Source: Linnemannia hyalina (Eukaryota; Mortierellomycota; Mortierellomycetes; Mortierellales; Mortierellaceae). Taken from it: a DNA stretch of 64,000 nucleotides. The stretch covers positions 1,860,001-1,924,000 of the forward strand of contig JAHRHY010000009.1 of NCBI GenBank assembly GCA_019671135.1. The letters run 5' to 3'. Below are positions 1 through 9,500 of this stretch, piece by piece. Position numbers and translations under genes: made by a program. How positions within the stretch are numbered: position 1 is the stretch's first letter; each line of letters starts with the position of its first letter. Under the pieces are notes generated by a model. The model was not told where the DNA came from, searched no databases, and worked only from the letters and a program-made list of their open reading frames with translations.

Positions 1-1811
1 TCCCGAGCTTGGAGGTTGGCCTTGGCCATGGGAGGTATGTAGATGGACAGCTTGGCGGACAGTTTGGCATCGTCGAGTCGCTGCATTCGGAGCTTGTAGA
101 GTTCGTACTCCATGTAAGGGATCTTCTGGACCTTGGCAAGGATCGGAGATGACTCTGGGATTGGGAGATGAGATCTCAGTGGGTAAGGGTTCTGAGTTCT
201 GGGAGTGTTTCCCGAGTCGAGCTTCTGGAACTGAGCAATGGCGTGGCTGTTGATGGCTTGGTCAGAGACGGATCTTAGCTTGTCGAGGATGGTCACCATC
301 CATGCTTTGACACTCTCGTCACGACCCCATTCCTGATCCTCCTTGTAGAGATAACCAAGGAGGTCAATGGCTTGTTGGCGAGTGGCGACGGTCCAGACAG
401 AGTCGGCTGCAATCTCACCCAAGAGCTGGCAAATACCCCACTGGAACAAGGCATCCTGGCGACAGGGTGCCTCATAGATCAGCTGCTTCAGATCCTTCAG
501 TTGGCCGGCCTGGACAAAGGCATACGCGACGCGGATGGCAGGATACCAAGGCCTCTTCTGACTAGACCCAAGACCTTCCTTCAGACTTTCTAGGACCTCT
601 CGACCGCTTTCACGCAACGATCCCACACCCCCATAAACAGTAGCGGCGATCCCGATCGCACCAACTGCTATCTCCTGCAACTTTTCCAGTCCTTCTAGAA
701 CTGAGCCCAAATCCAATTTCATCACACATGTGACCTTGACTAGACCATCCACCATACCAGTCGAGTGCCTCAACACCACCTGTAGAACGGTCTCATAATC
801 AGGCACATACTGGAGCGCTTGGAAAGCGTAGCAAGCCTGATACATCAAATAGGGATCAGAGCTGTCCCTCAGTCCTGACAAAACGGCAGACAATGGCTCG
901 TGTTCCATGATTCGGTCCAAATCCTGTATCTTGTGGTCGGCCATGACATCGAGGATCCTGGAGACAGCCGATGTGAGGTGGCAAAGGTGCTCAGACGAGT
1001 GCTGGTGCGTTCCCTCCAAATGGGTCCTGAGGAGGCTGAAGACCTTGACCAAATCGTCAGAAACGAGAAACCCAGGCGAGGCAGACTGGACTAGCTGGAC
1101 AAGACCTTGGAGCAGGTTGACGTTCAGAATGCGAGAATCATCAAAGTCGGCGATGAACGATGACAGTAACTTGCGGTAGGGCTCTCTCTGCAAAACAGGT
1201 CCAAGGGCGACAACTTCGGCAACCTTGGTCGAGTCCTTAGTGGCGTCCGTGATGAACGCCTCGACCATCTTGGTAACGAACCATTGCATACGATCCTGCC
1301 CTATTGGGTCCCCCTTGACTTCTGTCAGCCAGTTTTGTTCAGCCTTGTCGAGAGTCAGCTCCTGGGGAGCATTGGCGAGATCACCAGTCACAATTTCCTC
1401 GCTTGCAACAGGTGACCAAGAAGCGACTGAATCCTGGCGAAGCAGTATGTTGCAATAGAGCAATTGGTCAGTCCTTTCAATGCGGTCCTGGAGGCCTGGC
1501 AATGCAGTCTTGACAGCGGGTTTGGTGATGTTCTCCGGGAAGATGACTGAGCGGAGAAGGCCCTCAGTCTGCGCAATTGACAAAGGGTTGCCCTGATTGT
1601 CGTCGACCTGAGAGGCACCAAATGACTGAGTTGACTGCTGGGAGGGATCTTGAGAGCCCAACGACTGAGTCAAAGACTTGGCCGAGATCGAGGCCAAGGA
1701 TTCAAAGAGCATGCGAAACTTAGAGCGCTTACTGGGAGGAGGTTGGGTGGTGTCGGAGCTGTCCTTGTCAGGGACATTAGCATCCTGTTGATCGAGAGGA
1801 TGCTTGTTCAT
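1..1811 (-). CDS. NLR-like protein C, N-terminal part (cut by window edge)
   Basis: Open frame without stops from an ATG at 1811 to the window edge, giving about 603 residues. It is a close paralogue of the N-terminal third of the intact gene at 6543-11813; the two share most residues after the first 90 or so. The visible part is helical and probably ARM/HEAT-like, with blocks such as EPYRKLLSSFIADFDDS and SDPYLMYQACYAFQALQY. It ends just before the P-loop would begin. The ATG is chosen because it matches the other two copies and lies 13 bases downstream of a conserved 5'UTR intron acceptor (TACTAG). One oddity is a 12-base tandem duplication (AKLS twice) near base 45, absent from the paralogues. 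Residues about 20-90 diverge more from A and B than the rest. The role is probably that of a fungal STAND/NLR receptor, inferred from the family. Confidence 0.85.
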   Translation of the reverse strand, partial: MNKHPLDQQDANVPDKDSSDTTQPPPSKRSKFRMLFESLASISAKSLTQSLGSQDPSQQSTQSFGASQVDDNQGNPLSIAQTEGLLRSVIFPENITKPAVKTALPGLQDRIERTDQLLYCNILLRQDSVASWSPVASEEIVTGDLANAPQELTLDKAEQNWLTEVKGDPIGQDRMQWFVTKMVEAFITDATKDSTKVAEVVALGPVLQREPYRKLLSSFIADFDDSRILNVNLLQGLVQLVQSASPGFLVSDDLVKVFSLLRTHLEGTHQHSSEHLCHLTSAVSRILDVMADHKIQDLDRIMEHEPLSAVLSGLRDSSDPYLMYQACYAFQALQYVPDYETVLQVVLRHSTGMVDGLVKVTCVMKLDLGSVLEGLEKLQEIAVGAIGIAATVYGGVGSLRESGREVLESLKEGLGSSQKRPWYPAIRVAYAFVQAGQLKDLKQLIYEAPCRQDALFQWGICQLLGEIAADSVWTVATRQQAIDLLGYLYKEDQEWGRDESVKAWMVTILDKLRSVSDQAINSHAIAQFQKLDSGNTPRTQNPYPLRSHLPIPESSPILAKVQKIPYMEYELYKLRMQRLDDAKLSAKLSIYIPPMAKANLQAR

Positions 1812-1824
1812 CGTGATGAGTAGC

Positions 1825-1930
1825 CTAGTAAAATGGCGAAGCAATTAGGTGTCAGTAACAAAGCATGCACGTCTTGTGACAGGGCGGAGTAAATTGAAGT
1901 TAAGTCGCATAAAGTCATTTGTGCTGCTAC
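1825..1930 (-). other. 5'UTR intron of NLR gene C
   Basis: On the minus strand, donor CAAG|GTAGCA at 1930 and acceptor TACTAG at 1825, ending 13 bases before the ATG. The same intron, also 106 bases, is present upstream of the other two copies, where the donor is GTAAGA. Position and length are conserved, so it was probably present before the duplications. Confidence 0.6.
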
Positions 1931-3180
1931 CTTGAACTGGTTGTAATATCTTTCGCACCTGGCGGATAGAGGAAGTATTGTGGTACTCAATGGACGACAG
2001 AAGTGAGGTTGTAGGGGACTAACACAGGAGGTAAGAATTGCAGAAATGTCAACTGCCGTGTGCATTTCTTGACATTGGTTACAGTAGACAAGATCATATA
2101 GGCACACATATCCAGGAACATATGGCTTACTTCTTGGACAAGAAGATGCTATCGTGTTTTTGTACTATATGCGCTCAGCAGTCTTTTGAAGGTGGCGGAC
2201 TGTCTATGTGAATTGGGAGGAGAAAGTGAGGTTAGCACACTTCTAGGTCCCCTAATAGAGTTTGGGAGTGCTTCACTAAACACACCAGTGTGCTGTTTTT
2301 GTATGAAGGAAGCTTGTCGAAGGATGCGCGCTCGTGCTGTGGATGAGTGTTGGCAAATGACACGCATTACGGCAGTGATGGACACTTTGTGAGCGCCTTA
2401 TGCTTATCACTTTTGTTGCTGATGAAGTTGTTCTTACGTTTGATCGAGATCAAAGTGGTTGATTCAAGAGTTGATTCCGAGCAAGTGAACTGCGGGGTGG
2501 TGGAGAACAACGAATGAAAAAGGAGAAGGTGTCGGATGAGGGTGGTGTTGATGTGTGCGATGATGAAGACGATGGAATTGTGCGAGAAACGAAGTCACTT
2601 TGTCCCATGTCAACCCATGTCATGTTGTTACACGAGTAGAGAATAAAAGAAAATAATCGTGCAAAGGCAAACCATGCACCATTGAACAGGCAAGGTAGTA
2701 TACAATTGTGGAAAGGGATGGAGCCTTGATAGTGCAGGGTTGGGTTACCCGACGTTCTACTACCACTTAGCCCTACCGTTTCTGCTATCCCTTCGTCAGT
2801 GTAGATCTACGCAAAAGTCACCATTTATGTAGATATGGGTGCTGAAATTGGAAAAAAGCTGACGATTTGATGGAGGAAGGAATCCACTGGCCACCCATTT
2901 TTATGCGCTCGTGTGATGGCTGAACGAGTCCCCCATGGTACAAGAGGTGCTGACCATCAATGGAAGGCTTCAGTTGTAGACTGATAAAAATAATGGCCTT
3001 GGGGTCCATGGTACAAAAACCTCTTTTTGTGTTCTCTTGCAGGTTTTTTTTTCTTCTTCCTTCACTCACTCACACTCGTTCTTTTCGCACATGCACGGGC
3101 GTACTGTGGTTTCCTTGACCCTTTCTATCGCCTTTTTTCCACCAACAATATCAACCTAGTCTTTAATTGCAACAGGGAAT
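1931..3180. repeat. upstream block of NLR gene C (diverged copy of A/B promoter block)
   Basis: Non-coding block similar in order to 11933-14110 and, inverted, to 41220-43395. Shared landmarks include the stretch around 2100-2400, the GATCGAGATCAA-type segment near 2450, and the ACTCACTCACAC...CCACCAACAATATCAACCT segment near 3060-3160. It is shorter than the A and B versions because about 870 bases present at roughly 12925-13795 have no counterpart here (junction near 2830-2910). No convincing gene is seen; the short open frames are not kept intact between copies. Confidence 0.7.
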
Positions 3181-6092
3181 GGAATTAACATAGCAACTGC
3201 TTACGCACTGTCGTGGGTCCATTTCCATTGGTTGGCAGAAAGGAGATCGAAGGCGAAGACAATGGATCGTCGTTAACTGTGGTAGATGTCCCAGACAAAA
3301 AGTGGGGGTACCACATAAGAAAAACGTACCAGAGCGCTATGACACGGTCCAAATTCAAAGGGTATCCTCAGCAAAGAATAAAAAACGTGGAACATCGCAG
3401 TACCTACCTTCAAGGTAGCGAAAGGCTCGTCGACCTCGAAGGTTAGCATCGCCGCCACATGAGTCTGTTTGTGAAACCCAAACGCATCTTTTATATTATC
3501 AGTAGTTTTAAACGGAGGGAACATCTGTACCACATCGGGCATGTTGTTTGGGGACGGTGTGAGCCGTGAAAATATTCTTACCAAAGCAGGCTAACATAGC
3601 ACGGCAATATCGCGTGAAGTTATATGTACACAAAGAACAAGAAAGGGCTCCAAGTCAAGCGCCGTGTATCCTTGACACAGATGAAAAAGTCACACATTAC
3701 AGTACTTTATTTCAGTTTAAAGAACGTGCATCGCGAGAGACTGATCCAGTTCGCAAAGTCAACGTTTCTTTTTTATGTGACTTGATCAAAGGAATAAAAC
3801 CTGTTAATCTTGTTGTTTGAATCGTAAACTTTGTAGGGGTTCCTGAAAATCTGACGAAAGGGCTGGCGAGGCAGACGAAACCCTGGTCGGTATGGTGCTA
3901 TGTTACTCTTTGCAACGTCTATCCTACCACCTCGTTTCTTACCTTCTGAACCTTAGAGAAATAGTTCTTTTTTCTTGGTAATATAAAGCCAGGAAGGATT
4001 TTTTGGTTGGAACGCAAAAGCAGTGAGGATTATCCTGAGGATCGATCGGTGACAAGTGGTTCTGTCATCTTGGTAGGCCGACTGCTACACATGGGCAACT
4101 CATCCTCTGTGAGCTGCCGCCTTGTGAAAAAGAAAAACACGAGTGGCGTTACCTTTGCGTATCCATGAAGTTGGGGGTCATGATCCGCAACGAAAAGAGA
4201 ACAACCAAAATCTGCGTGCTTTCGCTTCATCGTAGTTATAATTATGATTATCAAACATAAGAGAACATAATGTGCGGCCTATCGACCGCATAGACCAATC
4301 CGAGAAGTTATGCATAATCTTCAAACGGCACCTGAAACCCCTTTTTAGATCGTCGAGTAGTGGTGGATGATAATGAGTCTTGAAATTGTGATCCTCGGTG
4401 TAGTTAACACATAATCAAACAAACACCTTTTGACACTAATATCGCCTATCAGACAGAGACTTATCCTTGAGCAAATTAACATAACCTAATGGTGAAGGTA
4501 TCGTCGCGTTGTGGAATGAGAAAATTAGTGGATGGAAGGTACATCGACTCAAATCCTTCAGGGCTTCATTTCAAATGGGAGATAATGAAAAAGGGGTTGC
4601 AGAGATGTTCGGAGGAAGGCAAAATATTAATAAGTACCATCTGCGAGTGTAACGATTCGGGTAGAACTACGCGCATGATTAGTCCGAGCACTTCATCCTT
4701 TGGGACAGTGAGAAGTGAAAGAAAAGCTGTCGGAGGAAGAAATGGGAATCCGTCCGCAGCTCGTATTAAAACAAAAGGCTCGTTTGGAGCTCGATGGTGT
4801 AAGGAAATTGTTGCAGAGAAGAGGCGCAAGGAACGACAGACGTAGCCTCTAAACCTACAATGAAAAGCTCCCTTCAAATCCGCACCGCAGTGAATATGAA
4901 CCAATATGCACCAGGAAGCCATTGCACGAGACCTACAATCGCGCGAGAACAATTTTTTTTTTCAGGCATCGCAGTAAGCACAATCCATCACGTCATTCGT
5001 CCTCGTTCTTTTCGTGTACCACAATAAAGAAACACGAGATCAAAAGTTGTCGATTATCGTCCCCCTTCCTGCTGTTTGGCTATCATGAACGTAGGAATTA
5101 TCAACATCAAGAATTATCGTCTGTGTTCTTCTTTTGCTAATTTTAATTGGAGACAAAAAGGGCAATGTATGAGGATGATGACCATAGCCCACAGCAAGAA
5201 CAGGTAGACAGGAGATAAAAGTCAACACAGGAACTCACCCTTCACCAATCAACAAACAAACAATGCAAAGTGTGTGTGTGTATTGTTATCAAAGAAGCAT
5301 TCCAAAGTATAGGGGAAAAAAAATACAATCGATGTGGAAGAGGATGGTCACAGGACGAACAAGACAAAATCCACTGCACGTTGAGAAACGACTGCGATAT
5401 CGTGGTAAAGGTTTGGAATGAGAACAGACCACATCGACCGAAGCTCATCCCCTTTCGCCTGGTTTGTTTTCTGTTTCTTTTGTTTGTTTGTGTACAAGCA
5501 AAGATGCACCGTACCTCAAAAGAGAAGAGAACGCATCCAAAGAAAGAAAGCCACAAAGCACACAAACCATACTTCTCGCCATTTATCCCCCTCGTCTATT
5601 ATTTCATTCAAATTCTTCTGAAGAAGGGCTTGCGCGCAGTTCGCCGCAGTTAGTGTCATTGGTGGCAATGGTGGCATTGCGCATGATCACATTCATCCGC
5701 CGGATTGCCGCCAAAACTAAAAAAAAAAAAAAAAACGTCGGCCAAGCCCTAACAAGGGATGAAGCGGAAGCGACTGTGCGCACTAATGGACCAATGCGCA
5801 AAAAATCTAGTCCATTCGACACAATCAAAGCGGCGCGGAGGAATGAACAGACGGGAAGGATGGTCATTTGGCATTGGACCGAAAATGAAAAGACGCCACG
5901 CCTCGTCCCTCGCATTTGCCTTTGTTTTGGCCACTTTGCGCTGTCGTCTGTGTTTGTTTTTTCTTTGTTGATTGGGCTTGACACTACACATCTTCGTCAG
6001 ATGTCGCAGTCGAAATGGAAGTGCTGTTTGTTGATTGTTGTTGACCCATGCGATAACCGAGATAAATACATGCTCGATTGTTGAGTCGAGTC
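3180..6092. repeat. block X of the NLR unit, left copy (inverted counterpart 37203-41230)
   Basis: About 2.9 kb matching the reverse complement of 37203-41230 almost throughout. Examples are 5270-6084 against 37333-37904, 4860-5230 against 38100-38500, 4030-4260 against 39060-39330, and 3273-3560 against 40850-41090. Open frames of 60-206 codons occur, but the two copies differ by small indels that change the frames (for example 4489-4845 against 38558-38791), so I do not call a gene. It is read as the distal upstream region of an NLR unit, possibly holding degraded coding remnants. Confidence 0.75.
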
Positions 6093-6106
6093 TAGTAGAA
6101 ACGTGC

Positions 6107-6540
6107 TAGCTTTTTCTTGTCGAGCTCGGTACATTTTTTTTCATTGATGCGTTTTTCTTGTTTCAGGTTGAAATTGGTTGGAAGGTGAGGGCTTGTTCAT
6201 TTTTTGAACAGGAAATCGTCATGGGCGCTACCAGCATCGCTTTTTTTTTTCGTACCCGAGGAGGGTTGAGTTGATAAAGTTTGGTTTTTTCAGAAGAGTG
6301 CTTATGATGAGCTGGTGTGGATGGAGAAGCGGTGGTGGTGGGTGGTACAGGAGAGGTGTGAGGACCAGGTAATTGCTGTTGAAGCGCATCAACTCCTTTG
6401 AATACGGCCTTGCCCTGTTAGTTTATTTTCTCGCCGTCTTCCTCTGGCAGTGCATTGGGACAGATATGCCAGCAGTCTATATAAAGAAGTATTTTATAAA
6501 AACGCTACAGCAATGCGAAGGAGTATTGACTTGGTTTATG
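6107..6540. repeat. block Y, 3' flank of NLR gene A (inverted counterpart 48760-49292)
   Basis: Downstream flank of the gene ending at 6543. Read on the minus strand it matches 48760-49292: AAGTCAATACT, TTATAAAATACTT, CTCCTGTACCACC, CTGAAAAAACCAAAC, ACCTTCCAACCAAT, then GACAAGAAAAAGCTA, where similarity stops. It abuts block X of the next unit at 6092-6107, so this is the tandem junction between units A and C. It probably includes the 3'UTR of gene A. Confidence 0.7.
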
Positions 6541-6542
6541 TT

Positions 6543-9500
6543 CTAGTTGGGTGAAGCCAATCCTTTAGCGCCGCGCTGCTCGAGCAACCTACGATTCGCC
6601 ACACCGAGACCAATAACACCATTGAGAACGGCACCAGAGGCGACTAGCACAGCAAGCCCAGAGGACCACACCAAATCAACTGAAACTCTTCCTGACCCAT
6701 CCTTATTTTCCACCACCCGCCAGGCACGGATCGATCCTTCATCACTTGCCGTCGCAAACTCCAACTTGTTGGGCCTCCAAACCACGTCGTTAACATCGCT
6801 TGTAAACCCCTCGATGACTGACACACAATCCTGATCCTGTAACGGTGGCGCCTCCTGATCCTGATCTAGGGATGGTAGCCTCCAGAGTCTAACACTGGTG
6901 CTGTGAGCTGTTGCTACCCACTGGCCGCAGGACGAGAACGCAAACTGAAAGGTGCGCCGGTCCTGCTTCAAGATATATCGGAAACCTTGGAGTTGTTGAT
7001 CGTCGTCCCATAATCGAATGTTCCCATCCCCGAGGCTGGAAGCCACCTGGTGACAACCGGGTTTATAAACGACAGCATTCTCACGGTACTGATCGCTATG
7101 GTCCGTCCTTCTTGCCTTTAGTTCGCCAGTACCGGCCTCCCAGAGTAGGACAATTCCTTGACTGCATGCCGATGCAATCCAGCAACCATCCGGAGAAAAA
7201 GCAACACTCCGTACCTCTCCCCCATCGCCAAACATAACATGACCGGGTGCTCCTGAGCGAGTATCCCAAAGCCGCACTGTCGTGTCGTGACCACCAGACG
7301 CAAGCCAGCGTCCACAAGGTGAGAAGGCCACAGACGTCACGCTTCCCTTGTGCCCACTAAGCACAAAGGAGGCAGTGCGGGATTCAACGTTCCAGAGTGT
7401 CACCTCCTCCCAGCCGCCGATGGCTAACTGAAGACCGTTCGGCGATAACGCAACGCATGTCGTATAGTGGAGGTGATCGGGAAAAACAAAGTCGACGTCT
7501 CCTGAATCCGCGTTGAATTGCCGCATGGGTCTCCGTTGACTGCTAGTGATGAGCTGCTGTCCGTCCAGAGAGTATGTCGCACAGACCTGTGGATCTGGTA
7601 AGTCATAAGCGTTGAGTCCTAGTCCAGACGAGTTCACCTCCCACAGCCGCAGAGTCTTGTCGTCACTTGCTGAGGCGATATGCGAACCATTTGGTGAAAA
7701 CCGAACGCAGTTGACAATGCCCACATGGCTTATAAATGACGAGACAATTAAGCCGGACCGAGAGTCCCACAGGTTCACTGTATGATCCCCACTGCATGAC
7801 GCGATCAAACGGTCGTCGGGTGAAAATACGATGCTGTCAAATCCAGCCGTGTGCGCCGGCCATGTCCATCCGAGCCCCAGGGTGGTCGCTGTAACGTTCC
7901 ATAACTGTAACTGGCCGCCATAGGAGCCTGTAGCGATCCACCCACCGTCATGTGAATATGTCAGACACTTAATCCAACTGTCGCCCTTGTAAGACTCCAA
8001 CACAACCAATCCGGTGAGTGTGTCGAATATTCGGATCTTTCCACCAATGTTGGCGGTGGCAATGGTATTTCCGTCCGGTGAATAGGCAATGCTGGTTGCG
8101 ACTATGTCGTCGGTCATCACGAAAACAGAAACACCGGTCCGAGCGTCCCAGAGTGTCATCGAGGAGTCAGTGACCGTTGCAACCTGCTGCCCCGTTGGTG
8201 AGAACGCTATCGCCCTCACCCCGCGTGAGTGTTCCTCCAGAATGAGATCTGTTGATCCAGTCTCGCTGTTCCAAAGGCGTGCTGTTTCGTCCGGGCTGCC
8301 AGAAAGAAGTTGTTGGCTGTTCGGCGAGTAGGCCAGACTTGAAACATGATTTTGGTGCCCTTGAAACATTCGAATCCTTGTCCAGGTTGCAGTGTCATAG
8401 ATGCTGATGTCTCCGCTGTACAGACCTGCCGCGAGAGACTTGCCGTCCGGCGAGAAGGCGCATGATGAAACCCCCTCCGACTCCTCCAAGTACGGCAGTT
8501 CTCCAAATTGAGTTCCACCCATGACTGCACGGCTCAGATCCGCCTGTCGAATCCATGCCATGGAGAGATTGACATCGGTCAAGTCGGCATCCTGTAGTTG
8601 TGCAGAATCAAACTGCCCACCGGTAAGATCCGCTCCTGGAATGCGAATGCCTCGAAGATCGGCGCCATTGTGTCGTACACCGGCTCGGACCAGGATCGTA
8701 ATGGCGTTAGCCGCAGCTCGGCTCGCTTGGGAGTTTGACTTGGACAGCTCGACGATTGTTAGGAAATACTGCTTGAACCTGGCACTCTGCTTCACGCGAT
8801 CGCTCAAGAACTGGATCACAGAAGGCTCGGTAAGTAGGTTACGCGTGAACAAAGGGCCGTTGGTGTCGATCAACTGGTCGTCAGGCGAGACAGGATTTGT
8901 CTGGGGGGTCGATTCATCGTCGCCGCCATGACTGCTTGGATCAAGGATAGCACGCGAGAAGAAATACTCAAGCATGGAACGATGAAGGAAGCGGTGCAAG
9001 TTGCCGGTTCTGGTCAAAGGGCTTGAGTCTCGTAGGAGTCGTGCCTCGGGGTTCTTTCCAAAGAACTGCGCTCTCCACGTGTCCTTATCCTTGTGGTGGA
9101 CATACTGGACAATCGGATTCCCGCCCTGCTTCTCAAAGATCGCCAACGCCAGCCTCGTGGAATAGTCAATGCTTGTCGGAGTAAACCCTGCGTCCTTAAG
9201 GTCATCAAAGACAGCACGATCTTCTGTGGACAAGATGTTGCTTTGAAGTCGGCGCTTATTGACATCGCTCCAGTGCTCCACAAATGTGTCGTATAGCTGG
9301 GCGCGGGTGATCTTGATAGCTGACAGATCCTGCTTGCCTTCAACGACCCCTGGCAGTGCCTCCAGCGCTAGTGAGAGCAGGAACGGATTCTTGACAAGGT
9401 CCATGAGGTTTGGGATGGTCGTCAGCTTGTTCATGTAGTCCTCTGTGAGCCAGGTCCTTGGCTCAAGGGGAACATATTGCTCGACATAATCCTTGATCTG

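Noticed and set aside
4489..4845. 118-codon open frame in block X
   Set aside because: The equivalent sequence at 38558-38791 is frameshifted and shortened, so there is no sign of selection on the reading frame.
5464..6084. 206-codon open frame on the plus strand in block X
   Set aside because: The inverted counterpart (37333-37821 minus) loses the same frame length through indels, the translation is K/R/F-biased, and overlapping frames on both strands are equally long. No family resemblance.
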